Below are positions 26,777 to 35,575 of a stretch of 64,000 nt of DNA, in pieces (the stretch's first letter is position 1; each line of letters starts with the position of its first letter). The translations under genes and the position numbers were made by a program. The stretch is from Kiritimatiellia bacterium (GTDB taxonomy: Bacteria; Verrucomicrobiota; Kiritimatiellia; CAIQIC01; Lenti-01). The stretch is from the NCBI GenBank assembly GCA_028681135.1, contig JAQUJC010000003.1, forward strand, positions 16,263 to 80,262. The letters run 5' to 3'. The notes under the pieces were generated by a model. The model saw only the letters and a list, made by a program, of their open reading frames with translations, ran no database searches and was not told the origin of the DNA.

Positions 26777-27919
26777 ATGAATATAGCCATCCTTGGAAGT
26801 AAATCCCTTCCCGCCTTTGCGGGTGCCGACCGCGTCGCCGAGAATATCTTGCGGCATCTGCCCACCGACGACGGCAACCAGTACCACATCTATGTCGTCC
26901 GCACCCCCGCTCAGCCCCGGGCATTCGATCACGCCCCGAACCTGCGCGTCATCCCCATCCGGGCCATGACCGGCAAACACAGCCGCGCCACGACCTTTTT
27001 CCTGTTCAGTGCTCTGCACTGCGCCCTGTGCCTGCGCCCCGATCTCGCCCATGCCCACGACTCCGCCTTCGGGCCATTCGCGTGGATTCTGCGCCTCTTG
27101 CGACCGCGCATGCCCATTGTCGGCACCTTTCATGGCAACCCCTACGAAAGGGCGAAGTGGAGCCGCTTCGCCAAATGGTTCCTGCGCGTCTCGGAAGCGG
27201 CCTTTATCCACGCCAGTCATCAACTCACAACCGTCGCCCGTGCCAAGGTCGCCGACGTGCAGGCCCGGAGCCAGGTGCCCATTGAGTTCATCCCGAATGG
27301 GGTCAATCCCAACTCGGATATTCCCTCGACCGGCCTGGCCCAACAGCACGGCCTCATCCCGGGCCAGTATCTCATGTTCGCCGCCGGCCGCATGGACCCC
27401 ACCAAGGGCCTGCACCATTTGCTCGATGCCCTGGACACCGTGAAACCCGATTTGCCCCTCCTGGTCGTGGGCGGCTTCGAAGGCCATAACCAGGACTATT
27501 CCAAACAGCTCCTCGCCCGTTGCAACGCCACCCCCCGCCTCGTGTTGCTCCCGCGCCTCCTGACCCAGCCCGAACTCTTTGAACTCGTCGCCGGGGCCAA
27601 GCTCTTCGTCTTCCCCTCCGAGATCGAAGCCATGAGCATGATGCTGCTCGAAGTCATCTCCTGCGGCGTCCCGGTGCTCGCCAGCGATATTGCCGAAAAC
27701 ACCGAGGTCACCGGTCCGGACTACCCCTGGCTGTTTCGTAATGCCGATGCCGCCCATCTCGCCGAACAACTCGCCCGCTTCCTCCGCGATGGCCCCGGCC
27801 CCGAGACCGTCGCCCTGCGCGAGCGGTGCGCCCGTGATTTCAATTGGACCGTCATTGCCGAGCGCTACCTCGCTCACTTCAAGCGCCTGGCCCCCTCCCC
27901 GAAGGAGACCCCCCTATGA
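26777..27919 (+). CDS. Glycosyltransferase family 4
   Basis: The 380-residue protein has two Rossmann-like halves (GT-B). The N-terminal half starts MNIAILGSKSLPAFAGADRV with the glycine-rich acceptor loop, and the C-terminal half has FAAGRMDPTKGL and the E-x7-E region EIEAMSMMLLEVISCGVPVL for nucleotide-sugar binding. It probably adds a sugar to a lipid-linked glycan at the inner face of the membrane. ATG at 26777 is preferred over a GTG at 26768. It overlaps the next gene by four bases. Confidence 0.92.
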   Translation: MNIAILGSKSLPAFAGADRVAENILRHLPTDDGNQYHIYVVRTPAQPRAFDHAPNLRVIPIRAMTGKHSRATTFFLFSALHCALCLRPDLAHAHDSAFGPFAWILRLLRPRMPIVGTFHGNPYERAKWSRFAKWFLRVSEAAFIHASHQLTTVARAKVADVQARSQVPIEFIPNGVNPNSDIPSTGLAQQHGLIPGQYLMFAAGRMDPTKGLHHLLDALDTVKPDLPLLVVGGFEGHNQDYSKQLLARCNATPRLVLLPRLLTQPELFELVAGAKLFVFPSEIEAMSMMLLEVISCGVPVLASDIAENTEVTGPDYPWLFRNADAAHLAEQLARFLRDGPGPETVALRERCARDFNWTVIAERYLAHFKRLAPSPKETPL

Positions 27920-28323
27920 CGGCATCCCGCACTCGCGTCGAACGCTGGGAAAACAAACTCCAACAGGTCTTCGATGAAATCGATGCCGAATTGGAGGCCG
28001 AAGGCCGCAATCTGAAATACACGCGCCATCCCGCCCGCCCCCCCGCCGGCGCCACCGGCAACCCCGAAGACGATGGCCTATTCGATCTCGGCGCCGCGTT
28101 TTCTGTCGGCATCGGCTCACGCCACGGCCGCGGCTATGTCGTCCAGGCCCGCATTGCCACGCTCGATCATGTCTCCGCCGCCGCGCAGAAAAAGCTCGAA
28201 GACGACGTTGCCCGCCGCCTGCGCAAAAAGCTCCCGGCCGCCTTCCCCGGCGTCAAACTACACGTCAATCGCGACGGCCACGTCTATAAAATCCACGGCG
28301 ACCTTTCACTCGGCCAAGTGTAA
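27916..28323 (+). CDS. Conserved-looking small protein, unknown function
   Basis: This 135-residue, soluble, charged protein is coupled to the glycosyltransferase by an ATGA overlap and preceded by GAAGGAG. It has an N-terminal helix (RWENKLQQVFDEIDAELE) and a mixed domain with GSRHGRGYVVQARI and HVNRDGHVYKIHGDLSLG. I recognise no named family. Position suggests a helper to the radical SAM and glycosyltransferase pair. Confidence 0.6.
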   Translation: MTASRTRVERWENKLQQVFDEIDAELEAEGRNLKYTRHPARPPAGATGNPEDDGLFDLGAAFSVGIGSRHGRGYVVQARIATLDHVSAAAQKKLEDDVARRLRKKLPAAFPGVKLHVNRDGHVYKIHGDLSLGQV

Positions 28324-28768
28324 CACGGTTGGTGGTTGATGGTTCATGGTTCATGGTTGATCGTGATCGCCACTTGAAAATTGAATATCGGATATTGAAT
28401 ATTGTGTGTCATCTCCCCCCCCCCGTAGCACGCGGCTCCTGTCGCGTGTATTCCCAATGTGGGACAGACCCCGCGCTACTCAAACAGCCACGGCTCACCC
28501 GGAGGGTTCGCCCTACCCACCGCCGATTGATAGTTGATGGTTGATGGCTCATGGTTGGTGGAAATTGTTGATCGTTGGTTGTCGAGCGAATCCGAGAAAC
28601 CTATCCGCAAAATCCGCAGCTCGACTGTTACGGCTGTTTGCCCCTTTCCAATCCTGTAAATCCAGTCAAAAAATGGCGGCCTCCTGGACACTGGACCTCC
28701 GACCTCGGCTCCCCCCTCCCCCTTTCCTGCCTTCCTGAGTTCAGATTCACCTCCGGCTGCTCCGGATA
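28324..28768. other. Gene-free stretch with simple repeats and a repeat fragment
   Basis: No credible gene. It holds TGGTTGATGGTTCATGGT-type short tandem wording (28329-28360 and again 28532-28575), a C10 run (28415-28424) and CGGCTCACC...GGTTCGCCCTACCC (28493-28518), which is shared with the MITE-like element near 47985-48004. Confidence 0.6.
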
Positions 28769-29749
28769 TTAATGCCCGCCCGCCCCCGTCTTCATCAGCC
28801 CCAACGCCACCAACTGCTGAATGCCTTCGTACTGCTGTGCGCCGGGATGCCACAACGAAAAATCGCCCTCTTTGCGAAAACGCTCGGCATAGGCCTTGTA
28901 CTCCGCGGAGGCATTCCAGTAGACCCCCCGCGCCGCCTCCCGAAAGGCCTTCTCCTTGAAATCCTGCAAGTACTTGAAATGCAAAATGGCCCCTTGGGCC
29001 TTCGAAATCTTTGCCCCTTCAATCGTGTGCAATCCCCGCCGCAAAAAAAGCTCAGGCGCATACTTGAAAAACGGATATTTGGAGCACCCGAATTCCTCGT
29101 TGAATACCCGTCCGCGTGTCCCGCCCATATAGATGGAATCCGGGGCCTCGCCATCGAAGACCGGGTGGTATTTTTTTTGAACATATCCGTCCGCATCGAA
29201 CCAGGAGGCCGCCGAGCGCAGGTCGTCACCTGGGCTGTAGGCGATCTGGCCGATGGGCTCGCGGGCAAACATCTCAATGAATAGGCTGTGTAGCGCTGCG
29301 GCACCCTCCGCTTCCAGTTCGGCCGCCAAATCGGGCAGCTTCAGCCGGTCCATCTGCGGATACACGAACAGCTCGTCGGCGTCGAGCACCAGACACCAGC
29401 GCCCGACCGCAAAACGGCGCAGCAGAGGCTCCTGCCAATACAAGGGCCCTTTGTAGCGCTCCTTCGACGTCCAAACATGGATGCGTGGATCGGCGGCCGC
29501 GAGGTCCCGCGTGCCGTCCGTCGAATCATTGTCCACCAGCAGCACCCGCGATACCCCGAGATCAAAATGGTACTGCAGCATGAAGGGCAATCGCAGCGCT
29601 TCATTGCGACACACCACAATCATCCACACCTCGTCCGAGTTCCACGCCGGCAGCGGTCGCGTATCCACTCGCCGCATCCCCGCCCAGGCCGTTTTCCGCC
29701 GCACCCAGCGGTGGGCCCGGATTTTGAGCTGCTCCAGCCGCCGGGCCAT
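28769..29749 (-). CDS. Glycosyltransferase family 2/92-like
   Basis: The 326-residue protein has a GT-A fold: WMIVVCRNEALRLPFMLQYH at the start, VLLVDNDSTDGT for the nucleotide, and the metal-binding DxD-type VLDADELFVYP. The remainder (YVQKKYHPVFDGEAPDSIYM, then LHTIEGAKISKAQGAILHFK) matches the pattern of proteins related to GT92/Glyco_tranf_2_4. It probably transfers a hexose in surface polysaccharide synthesis. ATG 29749 directly after the upstream stop, with GGCGGGGAAAA before it, is preferred to an overlapping start at 29776. Confidence 0.82.
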   Translation of the reverse strand: MARRLEQLKIRAHRWVRRKTAWAGMRRVDTRPLPAWNSDEVWMIVVCRNEALRLPFMLQYHFDLGVSRVLLVDNDSTDGTRDLAAADPRIHVWTSKERYKGPLYWQEPLLRRFAVGRWCLVLDADELFVYPQMDRLKLPDLAAELEAEGAAALHSLFIEMFAREPIGQIAYSPGDDLRSAASWFDADGYVQKKYHPVFDGEAPDSIYMGGTRGRVFNEEFGCSKYPFFKYAPELFLRRGLHTIEGAKISKAQGAILHFKYLQDFKEKAFREAARGVYWNASAEYKAYAERFRKEGDFSLWHPGAQQYEGIQQLVALGLMKTGAGGH

Positions 29750-29751
29750 CA

Positions 29752-30045
29752 CTATTTTCCCCGCCGGTTCTTCCACGAGCGTCGGAACAGGGCCAATCCC
29801 AGACTCAGGGTTTTAGGATCAACCTTGGACAAATAGGCTTCGGGATGAACCAAATCCAGAGGCCCCGCAGCATCTGACACCCCTTGCGCCTGCAAGACCG
29901 CCAACCAAGCCCCCACCCCGCACCCAACGTCCAACGCAGAGCGGACCGGCGGAATCCGCGGCAACACCAAGTCTAATATCCGGACGGACGCCTGCGCCGT
30001 CCATTCATAGCGCTGAGAATAGAAATATGGTTTGTAGTGGCTCAT
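29752..30045 (-). pseudogene. Internally deleted SAM-dependent methyltransferase
   Basis: The 97-residue frame begins like a class I methyltransferase (MSHYKPYFYSQRYEWTAQAS) and keeps motif I, ALDVGCGVGAWLAVLQAQGV. After about residue 65 it jumps to a basic tail, with the catalytic core (motifs post-I to VI) missing. Relatives of this type are about 230 residues or more, so an in-frame internal deletion is the simplest reading. It is still coupled by ATGA to the upstream methyltransferase. It cannot be an active enzyme alone. Confidence 0.65.
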
Positions 30046-31049
30046 GCAGTTGATTCCCCAGGTTGTGCGGGCACAGGTCGCTCCACCGCTTCATTGGATG
30101 CCATGCGGCAAATGAAGGTGGCTTGGTCACCAGCACCCATCTGGTTCAGCCATTTTGCCCAGCGCGCGTAGTCGCGCATCTGCCGACGGGTAAAATGGAC
30201 GTATTGCTGGCTCTGGGCAAACGATTCTTTGGAATGGAAAAAACGGTCGTGCCGATAGTCTTCGCTCGCCCAGAACTGAAAACTGCTGGAGTCCTGTAGC
30301 ATCGTTTCCACTCGCAGCCCGCATTGTCTTGCTAACCTGCTGAAACTATCTTGGGTAAACAGATTCAGGTGCCGTGGCGCATCCCATTGAACCCAGTTCG
30401 CTCCATACCGGTACCTGGCGAAGGAATCCGACAACGGAATGCGAACGATCACGCACCCTCCGGGCTCCAGAAGCGCTGCCGCTTTGGTCAGTAGCTCGCG
30501 CGGATTCGGTATGTGTTCGAACGAATGGTCGAACAACACCGCATGATAACTGCCTGTCTCATCCAACAGATCCCGCCGCAGGACGACCCCCTCGTCTTCC
30601 GCCAAGTTTTCAGCAGGAAAATAGCGATCAATCCCCTGGCTGTCCACGCCTGCGCACCGCAAAATACTCACCAGCATGCCCGCGCCGCAGCCAACATCGA
30701 GAAAGCGATTGCCACGACGCAACCCTGTTTTTTTTAGCCAATAGAAATAATATGGTTTTTTCAGTAAATTCAATAGCCGCCCCAGCAAAGCCGATTGTCC
30801 CAAGGCTGGAGCGGTCCGCGAACGGTACAGCCAGCGGCGCAGGGGTGGGATATGACGTACATGGAACGGCGAATAATTCCGAGCGTAGTATTTTCCCATA
30901 TTAGCGGGAGGTGTCTCCAGGCGCAAATGGCCGCAAACCGCACACTGAACGTAATCAAATGCTTCCAGCGTTCCGTCCATTTTTTCGCGAGCCTGCCATC
31001 GGCAATTCCCCGTGACATTCCCACAGATGCTGCAACCCGCAATCGTCAT
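30042..31049 (-). CDS. Zinc-ribbon class I SAM methyltransferase (glycan cluster)
   Basis: The 335-residue protein has an N-terminal zinc ribbon (CSICGNVTGN and CAVCGHL) and a methyltransferase domain with motif I FLDVGCGAGMLVSIL and the HSFEHIPNPRELL segment. ATG 31049 overlaps the upstream gene by four bases. It is a close paralogue of the gene at 32977-33954, which lies in the opposite direction; both share NWVQWDAPRHLNLFT. It likely methylates a sugar or a lipid-linked glycan intermediate; the target is not determinable. Confidence 0.85.
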   Translation of the reverse strand: MTIAGCSICGNVTGNCRWQAREKMDGTLEAFDYVQCAVCGHLRLETPPANMGKYYARNYSPFHVRHIPPLRRWLYRSRTAPALGQSALLGRLLNLLKKPYYFYWLKKTGLRRGNRFLDVGCGAGMLVSILRCAGVDSQGIDRYFPAENLAEDEGVVLRRDLLDETGSYHAVLFDHSFEHIPNPRELLTKAAALLEPGGCVIVRIPLSDSFARYRYGANWVQWDAPRHLNLFTQDSFSRLARQCGLRVETMLQDSSSFQFWASEDYRHDRFFHSKESFAQSQQYVHFTRRQMRDYARWAKWLNQMGAGDQATFICRMASNEAVERPVPAQPGESTA

Positions 31050-31987
31050 TGTTGTACCTCTGGACGCGTACAAGCCCAGGCTAAAGATGCTTTTTTAAAG
31101 AAACGTCGGCCAATTGTAGACCAGGCAGCCCGGCGCCGGACCCGGCGGACTTCGGCCAACGGCATATCCCGAAACAAAATCTGTTCTTGAAGTAAATCTT
31201 CCTGCTGGAGCAGCGATCCATTCCACCGGCGAAGGGGAAAGGTATAGAATTGATAGCGCGCATCATCGCTCGGCAGAAGATCAATGTCCGGCCGCTGCTT
31301 GGGATTCAAAAACCCATAGACCGGAACATGAATCTGGCAGGCTTCGGACAACCAGGCAGCAAGCCACGTAAAACTGCTGAGGCTCAACACAATATTCTTC
31401 GCCTGACGGATAATTTGGAAATCAGCGACAGCCCCTTGCGAGGGAATCAGCCGGGCGTTCGGCAGGGCCTTGAGCAAACCATCCATATAAGGCCCGGATT
31501 CGAGTTGCCCTTGAAAAACCGGTTTTAATCCCGTTCGTTGCACGACAGATCGATAAAATACAACAGGCAATAGTCCGTAGTCCGGATGGATACCTCGATT
31601 CATGATGTCTTCCGCCCGGATATTGATCAATAACTCGTCATCGCCCAGAACAGCCTGCGCCGGGCCGGATGAAATAAACAGCTCCCGACTCTCCTGGTTG
31701 GAAGGAAAATGTTCAAGTCGGAATCCGTACCCCGTCAAATTGACTTGTTCCAATTTTCCAGTCTTCATCAGGCCGCTGACTTGCCGCAAATCGAACAGAT
31801 GACCGGTCAATTTAGGTAATTCTTGATCTTGGGAATCTCGCACCGGCGCGACGAGCCTCCATTCGGGCATATGGTAGCCAGACACAGCTAAATCTTTCCC
31901 CACTAGCTGTTGAAGCCGCATGGCCACTAGATATTGTGCCATCTGATTGCCCAACCGCCCACACGGGGTTATGACGATTTCTCTCAT
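31046..31987 (-). CDS. GT11-like (fucosyl)transferase
   Basis: The 313-residue protein starts MREIVITPCGRLGNQMAQYL, close to the GGLGNQ(L/M)F motif of alpha-1,2-fucosyltransferases, and later has NIVLSLSSFTWLAAWL, which matches the GT11 peptide SNSTFSWWAAWL in pattern. This supports a GDP-fucose-type sugar transferase. The match is moderate, so another sugar is possible. The start at 31987 fits the family's usual N-terminus better than the Met three codons earlier. It begins the leftward four-gene glycan operon. Confidence 0.65.
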   Translation of the reverse strand: MREIVITPCGRLGNQMAQYLVAMRLQQLVGKDLAVSGYHMPEWRLVAPVRDSQDQELPKLTGHLFDLRQVSGLMKTGKLEQVNLTGYGFRLEHFPSNQESRELFISSGPAQAVLGDDELLINIRAEDIMNRGIHPDYGLLPVVFYRSVVQRTGLKPVFQGQLESGPYMDGLLKALPNARLIPSQGAVADFQIIRQAKNIVLSLSSFTWLAAWLSEACQIHVPVYGFLNPKQRPDIDLLPSDDARYQFYTFPLRRWNGSLLQQEDLLQEQILFRDMPLAEVRRVRRRAAWSTIGRRFFKKASLAWACTRPEVQQ

Positions 31988-32165
31988 GGCGGCCAATATA
32001 CGAAGATACCCGGCAGAACGCCAATTCTTTCACGGCGCACTTGCGTGGATCTCGGACACCCTCCGAGCCGACGGCAATGGGTGCTCGCCGTGTGATTGCG
32101 AATGCCCCGTCTATTTCGCAAATACGCTTGCCCCTCACCCACCCCTTTGGCACGATGCGGTCTGC

Positions 32166-32975
32166 GTGAATTCCTTTGGGCATTTCATTCTGACTCGTTT
32201 CAATGTGCCGTTGCAGTTCGATCTGCCAGCGGGACAGCAACGCGCGCCTATGGGGCTCGATGCGGGCTGGCTGTCGCGCCGGTTCGAGCTGTTCGAACGC
32301 GTCTGCCTCGCCTCCGTCGCGCTCCAGACGGAACCGGACTTTCGGTGGCTCATTTTTCTCGATGAGGCCACCCCGGCCCCCTTTCGCGACCGCATGGAAG
32401 CCCTGGCCACTGCCCATGATTTTCTCACGCCGGTCTACTGTGATCGGTTCGACGATGAGACCGTTCTGCCAGTAATTCGCCGGCACGGCCCCACGGATCG
32501 GGTCCGCATCACCACGCGGCTGGACAACGACGATGCCATTCACCCGCGGCTGATCGAACAAGTGCAGCAGCTTGCTCGCCAACATCAACAACAGCAGGAT
32601 ATGGACCGGGGGTTTTTTATCAGTTTTCCGATCGGCTGCTGCGAACGACAGGGAGACTTTTATCTCCAGCGTTATCGCTATAATCCTTTCACCAGCTTTG
32701 TGTCCTCCCCCACGGCTGAACGCACGGTGCTGGGTAGCGATCACCGCTATATTAGCGATGTCGCCCCCGTCGTATTGCATTGGTGCCGCCCCCTGTGGTG
32801 CCAAATCATCCACGGTGAAAATGTCGCCAACCGCCTGCGAGGCATCTATTGGCCCGGGGGCGCCCGCAGTGCTTTCGGCCCCTATGCCCAAGCCCGCCCC
32901 CCCCGTTCCTGCGTCTCTCAATGCGCCGAATGGCTCCGTAGCACCCACCAGTATCTTTTCCACCGAGGAACGTGA
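32166..32975 (+). CDS. Putative rhamnosyltransferase-like glycosyltransferase
   Basis: The protein (about 269 residues from GTG 32166) has the pattern of the putative rhamnosyl transferase family: FGHFILTRFNVP, LFERVCLASVALQTEPDF, WLIFLDEATP and the DxD-like VRITTRLDNDDAIHP. The GTG start is chosen because FGHFILTRFNVP is normally near the N-terminus; the frame remains open back to 31947 and the upstream ribosome site is poor, so the start is uncertain. It is divergent from the GT11-like gene and one base ahead of the next methyltransferase. Confidence 0.72.
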   Translation: MNSFGHFILTRFNVPLQFDLPAGQQRAPMGLDAGWLSRRFELFERVCLASVALQTEPDFRWLIFLDEATPAPFRDRMEALATAHDFLTPVYCDRFDDETVLPVIRRHGPTDRVRITTRLDNDDAIHPRLIEQVQQLARQHQQQQDMDRGFFISFPIGCCERQGDFYLQRYRYNPFTSFVSSPTAERTVLGSDHRYISDVAPVVLHWCRPLWCQIIHGENVANRLRGIYWPGGARSAFGPYAQARPPRSCVSQCAEWLRSTHQYLFHRGT

Positions 32976-32976
32976 T

Positions 32977-33954
32977 ATGACCCCTCCCGAATGCCCCATC
33001 TGCGCCAATACCGCCGGCAACCGACTGCTGTCGGTCTGCGAAAAAATGAACGGAACGCTCGAACCCTTCGATTATGCTCAGTGCCCCGCCTGCGGGCATC
33101 TGCATCTGGCCGCGCCCCCGGCAGATATGAGCCCCTACTATGCCACAGGCTATTATTCCTTCCATTCCCGCCCCATTCCCGCCTGGCGTCAGTGGCTCTA
33201 TCGTTGGCGCACGGCCGCCGCTTTGGGCGGTGGCGGTGTCAGCGGACGCCTGATGAACCGCCTCAAGCCCCCATTCTATGCCTATTGGCTGGAGCACACC
33301 GGCCTGCGCCTGGGTCACCGTGTGCTGGATGTCGGCTGCGGCGCAGGCAACCTGATTCGCATTTTGCAGGTGGCCGGGTTGCAGTGTACGGGCATTGACC
33401 CTTTTTTGCCTGGCGATTCACGCACCCCAGAAGGCGCCCAGTTGCGTAAGGCCGACCTGCTGGACATAGAATCCTCGTGGGATGCCATCTTGTTCAACCA
33501 CGCCTTCGAACATGTGCCCAATCCGCGCGAGGTGCTCGCCCAGGCGGCCCGGCTGCTGGAGCCGGGCGGATGCATCGTCGTGCGCATTCCGCTATCCGAT
33601 TCCTTTGCATTCTTCCATTATGGCCCTAACTGGGTCCAATGGGACGCGCCCCGCCATCTGAATCTCTTCACACGCAACAGTTTTACAACTCTGGCTGAAC
33701 AATGCGGACTGAAGGTGGAGACCACTCTTGAAGATTCCTCGCGCATGCAGTTCTGGGGCAGCGAGGAATACCAACGCAATATCTTCCACAACTCTAAGGA
33801 GTCCTACGGCCACAACCCCCACCAGACCACCTTCTCTCGGCGACAATTGCGGGATTTCGACCGCTGGTCACGCTGGCTCAACGACATGGGCGCCGGTGAT
33901 CAGGCCACCTTCATCTGCCGCAAAAAACCATTGGGGTCAGCCCTTGAATCTTGA
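32977..33954 (+). CDS. Zinc-ribbon class I SAM methyltransferase, paralogue
   Basis: The 325-residue protein mirrors the gene at 30042-31049: zinc ribbon (CPICANTAGN, CPACGHL), motif I VLDVGCGAGNLIRIL, FNHAFEHVPNPREVL and NWVQWDAPRHLNLFT. GAGG precedes ATG 32977. The last residues (after ATFICRKK) and the stop are encoded by the left 154-bp direct repeat (GGGGTCAGCCCTTGAATCTTGA), so the repeat has replaced the original end of the gene. Confidence 0.87.
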   Translation: MTPPECPICANTAGNRLLSVCEKMNGTLEPFDYAQCPACGHLHLAAPPADMSPYYATGYYSFHSRPIPAWRQWLYRWRTAAALGGGGVSGRLMNRLKPPFYAYWLEHTGLRLGHRVLDVGCGAGNLIRILQVAGLQCTGIDPFLPGDSRTPEGAQLRKADLLDIESSWDAILFNHAFEHVPNPREVLAQAARLLEPGGCIVVRIPLSDSFAFFHYGPNWVQWDAPRHLNLFTRNSFTTLAEQCGLKVETTLEDSSRMQFWGSEEYQRNIFHNSKESYGHNPHQTTFSRRQLRDFDRWSRWLNDMGAGDQATFICRKKPLGSALES

Positions 33955-34086
33955 ATTATGGTGGCAATTTCCGGCTCGGGCAGGACGGAGCTCCCACCAC
34001 GGGCAGGTTGCCCCTCCAGGATCCTGTGGAAACGTGCCGGTTATGGGTTTGCGCTTTGTGGCGCGGACCTCCCGGGCCGCGCTGGT
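33933..34086. repeat. 154-bp direct repeat, left copy
   Basis: The copy begins GGGGTCAGCCCTTGAATCTT and ends GGGCCGCGCTGGT. The second copy is at 34845-34998, same orientation, same length, about 94% identical by hand alignment. Between them lie only the two small leftward genes. The left copy overlaps the 3' end of the methyltransferase. Confidence 0.9.
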
Positions 34087-34103
34087 TTCAGCCTGAATTA
34101 TTT

Positions 34104-34568
34104 TTATTCCGGATTACTTTTGGGTTTACGGTCGATAATCTGACATAACACTCGGGCGTCTTCTTGATGACGGGGATGATTGATCGCGCTCTTGATTTGC
34201 AAAAGGGATTCGATGTCGATCCAGCAGGCCTGACTGCCTCCGTATTGAGATTTCACGCGTTTCTCCCACGCTTCAGCAAAAGACAATGGGTGCATTTCGA
34301 GCAAAAGATTAATTCGGTTTGGCGCAACACCGATTTGCAAGGCCTGATTAGGAATATCGAAATCCAATAACGTGGGACTGCCATATTCCGACAAAGCTTG
34401 ATTGGCGCGAGCGATGTTTTCCGCGCTGCCCTCCACCCATAAATCCATGTCTTTCGTGTATCGCGGTTTGGCATGGAAAATAAATGCCAACCCTCCGACA
34501 ACTAAATAGCGCACACCATGTTCATGGAATAACACGAGAAGATCTTCGAAATCAGGTATTTCGTTCAT
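34104..34568 (-). CDS. Nucleotidyltransferase-fold protein (DUF6036/AbiEii-like), possible toxin
   Basis: The 154-residue protein has the minimal nucleotidyltransferase pattern: GVRYLVVGGLAFIFHAKPRY followed by TKDMDLWVEG, i.e. the GG loop and the metal-binding DxD. Proteins of this group often occur as toxins or antitoxins in two-gene modules (AbiE, MNT types). ATG 34568 lies inside the end of the partner gene (17-bp overlap), so the two are co-translated. The pair sits between direct repeats. Activity is inferred from fold only. Confidence 0.72.
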   Translation of the reverse strand: MNEIPDFEDLLVLFHEHGVRYLVVGGLAFIFHAKPRYTKDMDLWVEGSAENIARANQALSEYGSPTLLDFDIPNQALQIGVAPNRINLLLEMHPLSFAEAWEKRVKSQYGGSQACWIDIESLLQIKSAINHPRHQEDARVLCQIIDRKPKSNPE

Positions 34569-34779
34569 AATTTTGTCGGGCCTGCTGCACCTTTTCGACA
34601 TCGTTGCGGATGGCAATCAGCGCTGACAAGCGCTCCTGCGGAGTCTTGGATTGCCAGAATGTCAAATCCCAGTTCTCTGCATCATCGAAATTGCAGGCGC
34701 GATGAGTCACCATTCGGGCACGGCGTTCCCGAGCACGCAACTTTCTGTCGAAAACGCCTGCTGGTGTTAGCTCGTTCAT
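34552..34779 (-). CDS. Small partner protein of the nucleotidyltransferase
   Basis: This 75-residue charged protein contains WDLTFWQSKTPQERLSALIA, a motif I have seen in small proteins encoded directly upstream of DUF6036-type nucleotidyltransferases. The rest is basic (RKLRARERRARMV). It is the first gene of the two-gene cassette. It may be the antitoxin or an adaptor; no DNA-binding motif is evident. Confidence 0.65.
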   Translation of the reverse strand: MNELTPAGVFDRKLRARERRARMVTHRACNFDDAENWDLTFWQSKTPQERLSALIAIRNDVEKVQQARQNYERNT

Positions 34780-34844
34780 TGCAACCTTTCCATGTCATCA
34801 TCCTACCCCAAAACCACAGCGCCGGGAAGATCAATTTCACCATC

Positions 34845-34998
34845 GGGGTCAGCCCTTGAATCTTGAATTATGGCGACTGCTTTCGGTTCGAGCGGGACGG
34901 AGCTCCCACCACGGGCAGGTTGCCCCTCCAGGATCCTGTGGAAACGTGCCGGTTATGGGTTTGCGCTTTGTGGCGCGGACCTCCCGGGCCGCGCTGGT
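34845..34998. repeat. 154-bp direct repeat, right copy
   Basis: This is the same unit as 33933-34086. Differences cluster at positions 30-60 of the unit; the rest (GACGGAGCTCCCACCACGGG onward) is identical. The start-to-start distance is 912 bp. Confidence 0.9.
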
Positions 34999-35575
34999 GT
35001 AGCGCAATCGCCTCTGACAAAGGGCATGTCGAAGACGACCTGAACAACACATACCCAGCTAAAGAATAACCAAGGTCATTCCGTCTGTTTTCTGCCTGTT
35101 GCAGTCTTTTTCCGGTCATGGTGAGCGTAGTCGAACCATCTCGGCCCACCCCCAACGGCCAACCTGCGGAACTACGCCGAGATCCCTCGACAAGCTCGGG
35201 ATGACAACCCGAGGGGCACATCCGTCCCGTTTCCAAATTTTCAGTTTGGGTTCCCTTCTGTGAAATCCCCACCACGGGCGCGCCAGCATGAAATCCGAAG
35301 CTTGATCTCTGACGGTTCCGCTCCCTATCCCGGACAGCACGGAGGTTGTCCCTCCAGAAATCTTATTTATCCTCTGTGAGTGTCAGCTTTTTTCCTGTTT
35401 TCCTGCTCAATTCCCCCTCCTTTTCAAACCCTTCCCATTCGTGTCCATCCTGCTTGCCCACCGTCTTGTCCGCCGTAGCCTTGGTGAAGGTGGAAGCCTT
35501 GACGAAGGTGGGTGTTCATCCGTGGTTATCTTATTCTTTTGGGGTTGCGGCTATGCTGCGCTGTGGTCTCTCGTG
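34999..35575. other. Gene-free stretch with eroded repeat-like sequence
   Basis: I see no gene with coding character. Phrases such as GGTGAGCGTAGTCGAACCA with GATCCCTCGACAAGCTCGGG, and CGCCGTAGCCTTGGTGAAGG with CTTGACGAAGGTGGG, look like short dispersed-repeat debris. It ends at the stop of the leftward glycosyltransferase. Confidence 0.5.

Noticed and set aside
32572-32976. Upstream extension of the second zinc-ribbon methyltransferase
   Set aside because: It lies wholly in the glycosyltransferase gene in another frame; ATG 32977 has a ribosome site and matches the paralogue's start.
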